Assembly: GCF_027923545.1 (NCBI RefSeq)
Contig: NZ_BROH01000001.1
Coordinates: 124,001-188,000 of the forward strand
Origin: Sinisalibacter aestuarii
GTDB taxonomy: Bacteria > Pseudomonadota > Alphaproteobacteria > Rhodobacterales > Rhodobacteraceae
Direction: 5' to 3'
DNA: 64,000 nucleotides
The notes under the pieces were generated by a model that saw only the letters and a list, made by a program, of their open reading frames with translations, did no database searches and was not told where the DNA came from. Positions 16,956 to 25,570 of the stretch are shown here, one piece after another; position 1 is the first letter of the stretch, and every line of letters starts with the position of its first letter. Position numbers and translations under genes: made by a program.

Positions 16956-17606
16956 ATGACCACCGCGCGACAGCTGCCGAACTACCTCGTAAGCCGCTAT
17001 CAGGGCTGGAAGGCCACCGGATATGCCGACAACAAGGCCTGGTATCGACGGCTGGCGAGCGAAGGCCAGCATCCGCGCGCGATGATCATCTCCTGCTGCG
17101 ACAGCCGGGTGCATGTCACCTCGATCTTCGGCGCCGATCAGGGCGAGTTTTTCATCCACCGCAACATCGCCAACCTCGTGCCGCCCTACGAGCCCGACGG
17201 GCAGAAGCACGGCACCTCGGCGGCGGTCGAATATGCCGTCACCGCGCTCAAGGTGGCGCATGTGATCGTGATGGGCCATTCGGCCTGCGGCGGTGTGCGC
17301 GGCTTCTACGACATGACGATGGGGCTTGCGCCCGAGCTGAGCGAAGAGACAAGCTTCGTCGGTCGCTGGATGGACCTGCTGAAGCCCGGCTATGAACGGA
17401 TCAAGGCCGATCGTTCCGGGCCGGACTGCATCGACGCGCTGGAGAAAGAGGCGGTGAAGGTCTCGCTCGACAACCTGATGACCTTTCCCTTCGTGAAATC
17501 CGCCGTCGAGGCGGAAGAGATCACCCTGCACGGGCTCTGGCACGATATCGGCGAGGGCGATCTGCTCTGGTATGACAGCGCAGACGACAGGTTCAAGCCG
17601 GTCTGA
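16956..17606 (+). CDS. Beta-class carbonic anhydrase
   Basis: 216 residues, starting at the ATG after AGGGAGG. It interconverts CO2 and bicarbonate. The zinc ligands are Cys in IISCCDSRV (with the catalytic Asp-Arg dyad) and His-X2-Cys in MGHSACGGV; NIANLVPPY is the usual active-site strand. A cytosolic location is expected. It is transcribed alone, 94 bases before the acyltransferase gene, and divergent from the 127-residue protein. Confidence 0.92.
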   Translation: MTTARQLPNYLVSRYQGWKATGYADNKAWYRRLASEGQHPRAMIISCCDSRVHVTSIFGADQGEFFIHRNIANLVPPYEPDGQKHGTSAAVEYAVTALKVAHVIVMGHSACGGVRGFYDMTMGLAPELSEETSFVGRWMDLLKPGYERIKADRSGPDCIDALEKEAVKVSLDNLMTFPFVKSAVEAEEITLHGLWHDIGEGDLLWYDSADDRFKPV

Positions 17607-17700
17607 GGCGCCGGGCTTTTCTTCCGCCGGGGTTTGCGGCGGGAGTTTCCTGCGCCGCGCCGCTCGCCCATGATGCACCGGCGCGAGGGAGGAGAAACCC

Positions 17701-18357
17701 GTGCTGAAGAAGACAATCGCCGCCATCGCGGGGCACGGGCTTGTGCTGTTCGTGCGGATGCTCACCGCGCCGCGCACGATCTGGGCCGGGATCGAGCCGA
17801 TCCCCCGCAAGCGCGTTTATTTCGCCAATCACACCTCGAACGCGGATTTCCCGGTGATCTGGACGGCGCTGCCCGCCTTCCTGCGCAGCCAGACCCGGCC
17901 GGTGGCGGCGTCGGATTACTGGCTCAAAAGCCGGCCGCGCGCCTTCTTCGGGCGTGACGTGCTGAACGCCGTGCTCATCAACCGTGACCGTGAAACCCGC
18001 GATGCCAGCGAAGACCCGGTGGCGCTGATGGTCGCCGCGCTCGACGAGGGCTCCAGCCTCATCCTGTTTCCCGAGGGTGGGCGCAACCTGACCGAAGACC
18101 CGGTGCTGCCGTTCAAGAGCGGGCTCTATCACCTCGCCAGGGCACGGCCCGATGTCGATCTCGTGCCGACATGGATCGACAACATGAACTCGGTGCTGCC
18201 CAAAGGCGAGGTGGTGCCGGTGCCGCTGATCTGCACCGTGACCTTCGGATCGCCCCTGCATATCGCGCCCGGCGAAGACCGCGATATCTTCCTGTCGCGG
18301 GCCGGGCGGGCGCTGGCCGCCTTGTCGGGCCGGGGAGACGATCATGGCGCACGTTGA
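17701..18357 (+). CDS. PlsC-family lysophospholipid acyltransferase
   Basis: 218 residues from a GTG preceded by GGAGGAG. The HX4D catalytic motif is NHTSNADF and the substrate-binding block is LFPEGGRN. The N-terminus has one hydrophobic segment (GHGLVLFVRMLTAP). Members move acyl chains onto lysophosphatidate or related lysolipids at the inner membrane. Its stop overlaps the start of the CDP-diglyceride synthase-like gene, the next step of phospholipid synthesis, so the pair may make CDP-diacylglycerol, perhaps for a special lipid, since a housekeeping set usually lies elsewhere. Confidence 0.8.
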   Translation: MLKKTIAAIAGHGLVLFVRMLTAPRTIWAGIEPIPRKRVYFANHTSNADFPVIWTALPAFLRSQTRPVAASDYWLKSRPRAFFGRDVLNAVLINRDRETRDASEDPVALMVAALDEGSSLILFPEGGRNLTEDPVLPFKSGLYHLARARPDVDLVPTWIDNMNSVLPKGEVVPVPLICTVTFGSPLHIAPGEDRDIFLSRAGRALAALSGRGDDHGAR

Positions 18358-19288
18358 ATTTGCCCAGCTCTTCACCGGCCTCATCCTCGCCCTGCTCGGG
18401 GCGACCTTGCTGGCCTCTGCCCTGCGCCGCTGGTGGCCCGCCGCCGCGGGCGGGCAGAACATCATCGTCGAGACGCTGTTCGCCCGGATCAACGCCTGGT
18501 GGGCGATGGTCGTGCTGCTCTCCTTCGCCGCCTTCTTCGGGCGGCTGGGCATCGTCGTGCTGTTCCTGCTCGTCTCGTTCTCGGCCCTGCGCGAATTTCT
18601 GACGCTCACCCGCAAGCGGCGGGCCGATCACTGGGCGATGATGTTTTCCTTCTTCATCGCCCTGCCGCTGCAATATCTGCTGGTCTATATCGGGTCGGTG
18701 GGGCTCTTCACCATTTTCATCCCGGTCTATACTTTCCTGTTCCTGCCGGTGCTCGCGGTGATCCGGGGCGATACGTCGGGCTTTCTCAGCCGGGTGGCGG
18801 AAACGCAGTGGGCGCTGATGCTGACGATCTTCGCCGCGTCGCATGCCCCGGCCCTGCTGCTGCTTGAGATCGACGGCTACGAGGGCAAGCAGATCCTGCT
18901 GATCGCCTGGCTGGTGATCGTCGTACAGGCCGCCGACATCGCCCATTACATCGTGCCGCGCCTGATGGGGCGCACACGGATTGCGCCGTCACTGCCGCAT
19001 TCGCGCACATGGGAGGGCTTTCTGGGGGCACTGGGCGCGGGGGCCATCATCGGCACGGCTCTGAGCTGGGTGACGCCATTCGCGCCCTGGCAGGCGGCGA
19101 TCATGGCGATCGTCGTGGCGGTGCTTGGCTATGCCGGCGGCATGGTGATGGCGGCAATCAAGCGAGACAAGGGCGTGGTGGACTGGAGCCACCTGATCCC
19201 CGGCCAGGGCGGATTTATCGACCGGCTGGATTCGGTGGTCTTTTCCGCACCTCTGTTTTTCCACCTGGTGCGGTATTTCTGGACCTGA
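18344..19288 (+). CDS. Phosphatidate cytidylyltransferase-like membrane protein
   Basis: 314 residues with about eight membrane segments. The signature near the end, LPHSRTWEGFLGALGAGA followed by KRDKGVVDWSHLIPGQGG and DRLDSVVFSAPLFFH, is the CdsA/YnbB family motif with the metal-binding Asp residues. CdsA makes CDP-diacylglycerol from CTP and phosphatidate. This longer form (CdsA is usually 265-285) paired with a PlsC-like gene matches the YnbA/B-type arrangement. It starts inside the acyltransferase gene (14-base overlap). Confidence 0.82.
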   Translation: MAHVEFAQLFTGLILALLGATLLASALRRWWPAAAGGQNIIVETLFARINAWWAMVVLLSFAAFFGRLGIVVLFLLVSFSALREFLTLTRKRRADHWAMMFSFFIALPLQYLLVYIGSVGLFTIFIPVYTFLFLPVLAVIRGDTSGFLSRVAETQWALMLTIFAASHAPALLLLEIDGYEGKQILLIAWLVIVVQAADIAHYIVPRLMGRTRIAPSLPHSRTWEGFLGALGAGAIIGTALSWVTPFAPWQAAIMAIVVAVLGYAGGMVMAAIKRDKGVVDWSHLIPGQGGFIDRLDSVVFSAPLFFHLVRYFWT

Positions 19289-19317
19289 CCTTGCGGGACA
19301 GGCCCCGATTGCGGCGG

Positions 19318-19338
19318 GCAGGCCCCGGGTGGGCCTGC
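19318..19338. terminator. GC-rich hairpin between convergent genes
   Basis: GCAGGCCC and its exact complement GGGCCTGC flank a five-base loop in the 63-base gap between the CdsA-like gene and the small gene ending at 19352. No T-run follows on either strand, so it is only a possible bidirectional terminator. Confidence 0.35.
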
Positions 19339-19351
19339 GCCGCGCATCTGG

Positions 19352-19597
19352 TCAGGCCGCAGCGCTTTCGGCGGCGGTGTCGTTGTCATTCGCCGCAACC
19401 AGCGCGTGGCGGGTCGAGCGGAAGGCGACAACGTTGTTGCGGGCGATCAGCGGGGTCTCGCCATCGTTTGCATCGAAGGCGTTGTCGAAGATCGAGGTGA
19501 ACCGGCTGCGATGATGCGAGCGGTCGGCAGTGCCGAGCGAGGCGAGGGCGTTCAGGCGGCGTTGGCGGGCTTTTTCAATATAGCTGACGGTGGCCAT
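19352..19597 (-). CDS. Small protein, family A of a five-gene small-protein cluster
   Basis: 81 residues, preceded by CCAGGAG. The N-terminal part (YIEKARQRRLNALASLGTAD, then SIFDNAFD) matches the 72-residue product at 20300-20518, sharing KAR-x2-R, AL-x-L, ADRS and SIFD. The later part (ARNNVVAFRSTRHAL, AANDND) instead resembles the NNV motif of the family B proteins at 19657 and 20564, so this protein looks like an A/B hybrid. Highly basic N-terminal helix, no membrane segment or signal. Last gene of the cluster. I do not recognise the family. Confidence 0.6.
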   Translation of the reverse strand: MATVSYIEKARQRRLNALASLGTADRSHHRSRFTSIFDNAFDANDGETPLIARNNVVAFRSTRHALVAANDNDTAAESAAA

Positions 19598-19656
19598 GTC
19601 AGGATTCTCCTGGAATGTAGAGCCGCGTTCTGGCGGCGTGTTGGGGGGAAAGGCGA

Positions 19657-19851
19657 TCAGGCGACGTTGCCGTAGGTGAGCAGGACGCCGGTGGAAAAGA
19701 ACACGCCAGACGCGGTGCGGCGCGCACGGGGCCGGCTCTTCCATTCGCTGATCGAGACGACGTTGTTGCGGGTGCCCGCGGTGGTTTCGCGGCCGGTGAC
19801 GGCGCAGAGAGCGGCGCGGCGGGTGCGGTCGAAGGCGATGACGTTGTTCAT
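19657..19851 (-). CDS. Small protein, family B of a five-gene small-protein cluster
   Basis: 64 residues, preceded by GGGGAA at a good distance. It opens MNNVIAFDRTRRAAL, has a central RNNVVSISEW, and ends ASGVFFSTGVLLTYGNVA. The same three blocks in the same order occur in the 61-residue product at 20564 (NVIAF; NNVIPLADW; TGVFFTTRVLVAPGEIA), so they are paralogues. The protein is basic with no membrane segment. The alternation of short hydrophobic NNV-type strands and Arg-rich linkers suggests a small folded or partner-binding protein. Function unknown. Confidence 0.6.
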   Translation of the reverse strand: MNNVIAFDRTRRAALCAVTGRETTAGTRNNVVSISEWKSRPRARRTASGVFFSTGVLLTYGNVA

Positions 19852-19931
19852 TGTGTATTCCCCAGATCGTTTCGGCTTTGGGCCGGGATTGTTTCTGTAT
19901 TTGCTACTGCGCGAACGTGCCGGGCGTGGTA

Positions 19932-20108
19932 TTAAGCCGCCTGACGGATACGCTCTGCTGCAAAGTGCGCGTGGTCGAAGATGGATTCGATCTCCGCGCT
20001 GGTGATGGTGGGCAGACGCTTCATGCGATCCGTCCGGTTCACGCTGGCGCAAGGCTTCCTGAAAGGCAGGATCTTGGCGCTTTGTTGGAGGGTCATGGTG
20101 GCAGCCAT
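19932..20108 (-). CDS. Short protein (58 residues) of the small-protein cluster
   Basis: 58 residues, from an ATG preceded by CAGGAG with eight bases of spacing, to a TAA. The sequence starts MAATMTLQQSAKILPF and contains TITSAEIESIFDHAHFAAER. The SIFD block is shared with the family A products at 19352 and 20300, so it is probably a shortened or diverged family A member. It is easy to miss because it is under 60 codons, but its Shine-Dalgarno, the shared motif and its position in the gap of a same-strand cluster support it as real. Confidence 0.5.
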   Translation of the reverse strand: MAATMTLQQSAKILPFRKPCASVNRTDRMKRLPTITSAEIESIFDHAHFAAERIRQAA

Positions 20109-20174
20109 GGTCTTTCTCCTGTGGTCAGATTTCCGTTCCGATGTGGTCTAATTTCGAACCAGATTCGGGCGGTA

Positions 20175-20197
20175 TTTCTGCCGAAATGCGGCAGAAA
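20175..20197. promoter_or_regulatory. Perfect 9-bp inverted repeat inside the small-protein cluster
   Basis: TTTCTGCCG (20175-20183) and its exact complement CGGCAGAAA (20189-20197) flank five bases. It lies 67 bases upstream of the 58-residue gene and after the family A gene at 20300. Its core CCGAAATGCGGCA recurs exactly at 20918-20930, upstream of the first gene of the cluster. It may be an operator, or a hairpin in the transcript. Confidence 0.4.
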
Positions 20198-20299
20198 CGT
20201 GGTTTTTCATCTTTTCGACACCATGAGGCCGCACGGTCTGCCTGAAATGACCGCATCGGTGCCCCGTATGTGGCGCTCGCAGGGCAGCCGCGCTGCGGA

Positions 20300-20518
20300 T
20301 CAGGCCGCCATCGGGCCGCGCGTGGCGCGGTTCTGCGCGATCGCCTTGCCACGGTGCACGCGGCTGCGGATCGAGTGGAATTGCGGCACGGTCTGGCGCC
20401 GGTGCGCGACGCGATCGAAGATGGAAACCACACTGCGGTCATCAGCGGTGCGGGCGTTCAGAGCCGCCAGCGCGGCGCGGCGGCCTTCGCGGGCTTTGTC
20501 GGCGAGGGTCATGGTCAT
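20300..20518 (-). CDS. Small protein, family A (second copy) of the small-protein cluster
   Basis: 72 residues, preceded by CGGAGACC. It begins MTMTLADKAREGRRAALAAL and continues with RTADDRSVVSIFDRVAHRR, closely matching the N-terminal half of the product at 19352 (KAR, AL-x-L, ADRS, SIFD). Its C-terminal half is Arg/His-rich and unlike the paralogue. No membrane segment or signal. It follows the family B gene at 20564 by 45 bases, the same B-then-A order as the 19851/19597 pair. Confidence 0.6.
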   Translation of the reverse strand: MTMTLADKAREGRRAALAALNARTADDRSVVSIFDRVAHRRQTVPQFHSIRSRVHRGKAIAQNRATRGPMAA

Positions 20519-20563
20519 ATCGGTCTCCGTTTTATTAAGTATGCTGCGGTTTGCTTGAAGAAT

Positions 20564-20749
20564 TCAGGCGATCTCGCCCGGCGCGACAAGCACCCGCGTG
20601 GTGAAGAAAACGCCCGTCGGCGTGCGGTGCGGCATCGCCCGGCCCAGCCAGTCAGCCAGCGGGATGACGTTGTTTTGCCCCCGGTACGGCGCCCGGCTGC
20701 GACGCGGTCGGGCGGGCCGCGCGGTGAAGGCGATCACATTCGTTTGCAT
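20564..20749 (-). CDS. Small protein, family B (second copy) of the small-protein cluster
   Basis: 61 residues from an ATG preceded by GGGGAGAG; a longer frame to 20782 lacks support. It reads MQTNVIAFTARPARPRRSRA, then QNNVIPLADWLGR, and ends TGVFFTTRVLVAPGEIA, aligning block by block with the product at 19657. Even the DNA around the stop codons is alike (TCAGGCGA in both). First gene of the cluster in transcription order. Upstream, 20750-21032 holds no supported gene; the CCGAAATGCGGCA repeat is the only notable element there. Confidence 0.6.
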   Translation of the reverse strand: MQTNVIAFTARPARPRRSRAPYRGQNNVIPLADWLGRAMPHRTPTGVFFTTRVLVAPGEIA

Positions 20750-21032
20750 GGTTCTCTCCCCAAGGGTCAGCGCGTCGCGCAAACCACAACCTGGCGTTTA
20801 GTCTGGATGAGTGCTGCCGGTTTCCGGCGGGCGCCCCGTGGGGCGGGCGGCTTTGCCGCGCACCGGAATTTGCGTCCGGCAAGATGATATTCCCGCGTGA
20901 TTCCGGCGTCGACGGCACCGAAATGCGGCAAGATTTAGCCGAAACGCGCGGAATTTACCGAGATTGCCGGATCATGAACGGGCGCGCCGCCCCAATCAGG
21001 CGCGGCGCGCGAGTCGGGCGATTCCCCGCCGC

Positions 21033-22664
21033 TTACGGATACCAGGCCAGATCCTGCCCCTCGGGCCAGGACAGCTCGACCATGATCGAAACCTCCGCCG
21101 TCTCGCCCGGCGCGATGGTTAGATCCCAGGCCGAAACGCCACGCTGGCGCTCAAGGTCGGTCTCGCTCGGCGACGGCGAGGCGGTGACCTTCACTTTCAG
21201 GTCTTCCTGCTCGGAATAGGTCAGCGGGAAGATCGCCCGCACCTGCTGCGCCTCGCCGGTCAGGTTCTCGACGGTGAAGGTAATCGCCTGATCGCGGGTG
21301 TTGGACCTGGCGATCAGCCCGGTATCGCCCTCGGCGTTGCGCTCGAAGATCGTGTCGAGGCGGATACCCTCGATCGGGCCAAAGCCCAGCTCGGTTTCGG
21401 CGCCCGCCGGGATCAGCTCGATCATCTGGCGGCCCACCAGATGCCCGTCGCGCAGGATATTGGCCCAGCCGGGCAGGATCGGCTCGCCCGCGGTGTTGGT
21501 GAAGCTGGCCACGGTGAAGGCGGTTTCGTCATAGCGCGGGCTGGCATGGACCGCCGGGGTGGCGTCGAGCGTGAGCGCATCGAGCGCCAGCTCCGCCGCC
21601 TCACCCGCCGCGATGGTGACCGCCTCGGGATAGACGTAGGAGAGCGCAAGCCCATCCACCTCAAGCGCGGCGGTTTTCATCGCGGCATCGGCCAGCATCG
21701 GCTCCGGCATCGGCGCGGCCCCCGCCACCATGTCGGATTCCGCCTGCGCCATGGTGCGGCTGAGGGTGATGGGCTCATGAATACGCGCCTGATCGGGCGA
21801 GACCGGCGAGGGCATCACCTCTTCGCCGGGGCGCGCGGTCGAGAGGGTAAGCGCGACGCCATCCCATGTCTGGCCGGTTTCCTGCACCACGATGACCTTG
21901 CGGGCGATGTCGAGGGCGCCCGCGTCACGGTCAAGGTCGAGGTCGTAATCCATCTCCCACCAGGCGCTCTGCGAAAGCTCGGTCAGTTCCAGCGTCACCG
22001 GCCCCGCCTCGGCAACGACCACCTCGACGCTGAGCAGATCGGCGGTGTCGCCCGGCGGCGACAGGCGGTCGAATTCGGCCTGAGCGGCGGCGAGCGCGGC
22101 GGCCAACTCGTCACGCTCTTCTTGCAGCGGGCGCAGGGCGGCGGTTGCCGTCACCAGAGCGGTTTGCGCGGCCTGTGTCTCGCGCTGGAGCATGTCGGCC
22201 AGCGCCACGATGTCTTCGCCGCTCGCCGCCTCGCCGGGCGCGACCTGACCGAGAAAGGCCAGCCGCGCCTTCAGAGCGGCTGCCTCGGCGCCGGTTGTGG
22301 CGATCTCGTCATCCTTGGCGGCGATGTCGGCGGTAAGGTAATCAATCCGGCCAAAAGCGGCAGCCTGCGCCTCGGTAAACAAGGCTTCGCGGTCAATCGC
22401 CATGTCGCGCTGAAAGCCAAGCGTGCCGATGCTCACGCCGTCGCTGGTGCGGATACGCGGCAGCGAACCCAACCCGTCCAGCCCGGCATAGGGCAGAAAC
22501 ACCCGGTGCGTGCCCGCCGGCAGCTCCACCGTGGCGCGGTGCACCATTTCGGCCCCGGCGGGATAGACCGTCACGGCGGCAACGGGCGCCTGGGTATAGA
22601 CATCGTCGGCCAGCGCCGGACAGGCGGCGGCAAGGGCAAGAAACGAGGTGGCAAGAACGCGCAT
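21033..22664 (-). CDS. MuiA-like protein (DUF4140 + DUF4139), secreted
   Basis: 543 residues. A signal peptide (MRVLATSFLALAAACPALAD) leads to the periplasm or outside. The DUF4140 domain follows (VAAVTVYPAGAEMVHRATVE, VFLPYAGLDG), then a helical coiled-coil stretch at about residues 100-210, then the C-terminal DUF4139 beta domain (DYDLDLDRDAGALDIARKVI onward, ending SIMVELSWPEGQDLAW). Relatives are labelled mucoidy inhibitor A or conserved hypothetical; the biochemical role is unknown. It stands alone on the minus strand between the small-protein cluster and asd. Confidence 0.82.
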   Translation of the reverse strand: MRVLATSFLALAAACPALADDVYTQAPVAAVTVYPAGAEMVHRATVELPAGTHRVFLPYAGLDGLGSLPRIRTSDGVSIGTLGFQRDMAIDREALFTEAQAAAFGRIDYLTADIAAKDDEIATTGAEAAALKARLAFLGQVAPGEAASGEDIVALADMLQRETQAAQTALVTATAALRPLQEERDELAAALAAAQAEFDRLSPPGDTADLLSVEVVVAEAGPVTLELTELSQSAWWEMDYDLDLDRDAGALDIARKVIVVQETGQTWDGVALTLSTARPGEEVMPSPVSPDQARIHEPITLSRTMAQAESDMVAGAAPMPEPMLADAAMKTAALEVDGLALSYVYPEAVTIAAGEAAELALDALTLDATPAVHASPRYDETAFTVASFTNTAGEPILPGWANILRDGHLVGRQMIELIPAGAETELGFGPIEGIRLDTIFERNAEGDTGLIARSNTRDQAITFTVENLTGEAQQVRAIFPLTYSEQEDLKVKVTASPSPSETDLERQRGVSAWDLTIAPGETAEVSIMVELSWPEGQDLAWYP

Positions 22665-22819
22665 GGCAGAACCTTTCTGTCAGAACCTGATGCCACGCTA
22701 ACGCGCGGGCACAGGGGCGAAAAGCGCCGGTTTGCCCATCGGCGGAAGGCGGCTTGGTTTCTGCCGGGCGCGCGGCGGGCGCCGGGTGGGCAGGGATCGG
22801 CGCAGGGTACGCACACGAC

Positions 22820-22853
22820 AAAAGAAAAAGCCGCCGGAGTTGCCCCCGGCGGC
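22820..22853 (-). terminator. Intrinsic terminator of asd
   Basis: On the minus strand the exact 8-bp stem GCCGCCGG/CCGGCGGC (22830-22837 and 22846-22853) is followed by CTTTTTCTTTTG, about 23 bases after the asd stop codon. Confidence 0.85.
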
Positions 22854-22876
22854 CCGTTTGATCCGATCGGGCGGCG

Positions 22877-23899
22877 TCAGCCCTTTTTCAGCACTTCGCG
22901 GCCCAGCAGCTCGGCAATCTGCACCGCGTTCAGCGCCGCGCCTTTGCGCAGGTTATCGGAGACGCACCACAGGTTGAGCCCGTTCTCGATGGTCGGGTCT
23001 TGCCGGATGCGGCTGATGAAGGTGGCGTAATCGCCCACGCATTCCACCGGGGTCACGTAGCCGCCGTCTTCGCGCTTGTCGACGACGAGGATGCCCGGCG
23101 CTTCACGCAGGATATCGCGCGCTTCGTCTTCATCGAGGAAATCTTCGAACTCGATATTCACCGCTTCCGAATGGCCGACAAAGACCGGCACCCGCACACA
23201 GGTGGCCGTGATCCTGATCGCCGGGTCGACGATCTTCTTGGTTTCGGCGACCATCTTCCATTCTTCCTTGGTCGAGCCATCTTCCATGAACACGTCGATA
23301 TGCGGAATCACGTTGAAGGCGATCTGCTTGGTGAACTTGGCGGGATCTTTCTCCTGACCCGGCACATACATGCCCTTGGTCTGCTCCCACAGCTCGTCCA
23401 TGCCTTCCTTGCCGGCACCGGAAACCGACTGGTAGGTGCTCACCACCACCCGCTTGATCTTCGCGCGGTCATGCAACGGCTTCAGCGCCACCACCATCTG
23501 CGCGGTCGAGCAGTTGGGATTGGCGATGATGTTCTTCTTCGCATAGCCGTGGATCGCCTGCGGGTTCACCTCCGGCACGATCAGCGGAATGTCGGGGTCG
23601 TAGCGGTAGAGCGACGAATTGTCGATCACGGTGCAACCGGCGGCGGCGGCCTTCGGCGCATAATCCTTCGTCGCCGCCGAGCCCACGGCGAACAGCGCCA
23701 TGTCCCAGCCGGTGAAATCGAAAGTGGCGAGGTCCTGGGTCTTGATCGTCTTGTCGCCAAAGCTGACTTCGGTGCCCAGCGAGCGGCGGCTCGCCAGCGC
23801 GGCGATCTCGTCGACGGGGAACTGGCGCTCGGCCAGGATGTTCAGCATTTCGCGGCCCACGTTGCCCGTGGCGCCGACGACAACGACTCTGTAGCCCAT
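22877..23899 (-). CDS. asd: Aspartate-semialdehyde dehydrogenase
   Basis: 340 residues from the ATG after AAAGGAG; the much longer open frame upstream has no support. Asd reduces aspartyl phosphate to the semialdehyde, the branch point to lysine/diaminopimelate, threonine and methionine. Visible: the NADP-binding VVGATGNVGREML at the N-terminus, the active-site Cys in NPNCSTAQMV, and the catalytic His in PVFVGHSEAVN. A cytosolic dimer or tetramer is expected. It has its own terminator and is transcribed alone. Confidence 0.95.
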   Translation of the reverse strand: MGYRVVVVGATGNVGREMLNILAERQFPVDEIAALASRRSLGTEVSFGDKTIKTQDLATFDFTGWDMALFAVGSAATKDYAPKAAAAGCTVIDNSSLYRYDPDIPLIVPEVNPQAIHGYAKKNIIANPNCSTAQMVVALKPLHDRAKIKRVVVSTYQSVSGAGKEGMDELWEQTKGMYVPGQEKDPAKFTKQIAFNVIPHIDVFMEDGSTKEEWKMVAETKKIVDPAIRITATCVRVPVFVGHSEAVNIEFEDFLDEDEARDILREAPGILVVDKREDGGYVTPVECVGDYATFISRIRQDPTIENGLNLWCVSDNLRKGAALNAVQIAELLGREVLKKG

Positions 23900-24263
23900 T
23901 GGGGTCTCCTTTATATGAGTCTGGTCAGACCAGGGGCGCTGATACCTCAATCGCCGTAGCGGTGAAAGGGGCGTTGATTCACGTTGACTTAAGCGCCACA
24001 TGCTGTGATGAGAGCGCATCGCTCCGGCGGCCGCGTGAGCCGCCCGCCGCTTTGAACAAGCAATAAGAGTGCGGCACGGCGCGATGAGCACGGACGCGAT
24101 GGGCGTCCAGACAGGTTCCCAAATCACGCGGGGGGTCACCGGGCCGGACGGCGGCAGGGCAAGCGCTCTGCGGCGAGGCTGGGCCCGATCCAACTCGACG
24201 CCAGGGCGCATCCGCGCGCCCCGGCCCCCTTGCATGCGGCCAATGCGCCGCGGAAAGACATAT
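23900..24263 (+). other. 364-base gap between asd and rhlE, probable long rhlE leader
   Basis: No gene is supported here. The asd side contains the 13-base palindrome CTGGTCAGACCAG (23921-23933), placed where an asd operator could lie. The rhlE side is GC-rich and has several local stems, for example GGACGC/GCGTCC at 24092-24108, and a G-run near 24130. Cold-induced DEAD-box helicase genes often have long structured leaders, so an untranslated rhlE leader is plausible, but the transcription start cannot be fixed from sequence. Confidence 0.35.
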
Positions 24264-25553
24264 ATGACAACGTTTCAATCCCTCGGGCTCTCCCCGAAAC
24301 TGCTCGATGCGGTCAAGGCCGCCGGCTATGACGCACCCACCCCGATCCAGCTCAAGGCGATCCCGCCGGTGCTGGAGGGGCGTGACGTGATGGGCCTGGC
24401 CCAGACCGGCACCGGCAAAACCGCCGCCTTCGGCCTGCCGCTGATCCACCAGCTCATGCATCGCCACGACAAACGGGTGCCGAAGACGGCACGCGCGCTC
24501 GTGCTCGCCCCCACCCGCGAACTGGTCAACCAGATCGCCGACAACCTCGCGCTCTACGTCAAGGGCACGCATATGAAGGTGGTCACCGTGGTGGGCGGCG
24601 TCTCGATCAACCGCCAGGCCAATGCGCTCGCCAAGGGCACCGACATTCTCGTCGCCACGCCGGGCCGGCTGATCGACCTGATGGATCGGGGCGATGTGCG
24701 GCTCGACGCCGCCACCTTCCTCGTGCTCGACGAGGCCGACCACATGCTCGATATGGGCTTCATCCACGCCCTGCGCCGGATCGCGCCGAAGCTCGGCCAT
24801 CCGCGCCAGACCATGCTGTTCTCGGCCACCATGCCGAAAGACATGGAAGAGATCGCCGGCGCCTATCTGCATAACCCGGTGCGGGTGCAGGTCTCGCCGC
24901 CGGGCAAGGCCGCCGACAAGATCACCCAGGGCGTGCACTGGGCGCAGAGCAAGGACGACAAGGTCTCGCTGCTCAAGAGGTATCTTGCCGATGCGCCCGA
25001 TGGCCTCGCGCTCGTCTTCGCACGCACCAAGCATGGCGCCGAGCGGCTCAAGAAGCACCTCGTCGCCGAGGGCTTCGATGCGGTTTCAATCCACGGCAAC
25101 AAGAGCCAGGGTCAGCGTGAGCGGGCGCTGGCGAGCTTCCGTGACGGCGGCACGCCGATCCTCGTCGCCACCGATGTGGCCGCGCGCGGGATTGACATTC
25201 CGGGCGTCAGCCACGTCTACAATTTCGATCTGCCGGAAGTGGCCGAGAACTACGTGCACCGCATCGGCCGGACGGCACGCGCGGGCGCGGATGGTGATGC
25301 CATCGCTCTCGTCACCGGCGAGGATATCGGGCTGCTGCGCCAGATCGAGAAGCTGATGAAGATTGAAATCCCGGTTCTGGGCGGCGAACGCCCCGCCGAA
25401 GTCGATCCGCCGAAGCGGCAGGGCCGGGGCGGTGGCGCTGGCGCTGGGGGCAACCGCCGCCGTGGCCCGAAGCCCACCAATGCGCAATCCAAGCCGCAGG
25501 GTCAGGGACAGGGCCAGAAGCGCCGCCGCCCGCGCCGCCGCAAAGCGGCCTGA
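24264..25553 (+). CDS. rhlE: DEAD-box RNA helicase, RhlE type
   Basis: 429 residues. All core motifs are present: Q motif [12 protein letters not shown], motif I AQTGTGKT, Ia PTRELVNQ, Ib [53 protein letters not shown] basic, Gly/Arg-rich tail of about 60 residues ([18 protein letters not shown]) would add RNA affinity. RhlE-type helicases act in ribosome maturation and RNA decay, especially in the cold. The start ATG has only a weak Shine-Dalgarno and follows a long leader, consistent with post-transcriptional control. Confidence 0.9.
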   Translation: MTTFQSLGLSPKLLDAVKAAGYDAPTPIQLKAIPPVLEGRDVMGLAQTGTGKTAAFGLPLIHQLMHRHDKRVPKTARALVLAPTRELVNQIADNLALYVKGTHMKVVTVVGGVSINRQANALAKGTDILVATPGRLIDLMDRGDVRLDAATFLVLDEADHMLDMGFIHALRRIAPKLGHPRQTMLFSATMPKDMEEIAGAYLHNPVRVQVSPPGKAADKITQGVHWAQSKDDKVSLLKRYLADAPDGLALVFARTKHGAERLKKHLVAEGFDAVSIHGNKSQGQRERALASFRDGGTPILVATDVAARGIDIPGVSHVYNFDLPEVAENYVHRIGRTARAGADGDAIALVTGEDIGLLRQIEKLMKIEIPVLGGERPAEVDPPKRQGRGGGAGAGGNRRRGPKPTNAQSKPQGQGQGQKRRRPRRRKAA

Positions 25554-25570
25554 GCCTTTTCATCTTGCCC

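Noticed and set aside
17607-17700. Possible hairpin between the carbonic anhydrase and acyltransferase genes
   Set aside because: The stem is only five bases with a large loop and no T-run.
20884-21219. Plus-strand frame upstream of the small-protein cluster
   Set aside because: It overlaps the end of the MuiA-like gene on the other strand and has no motif or good ribosome site.
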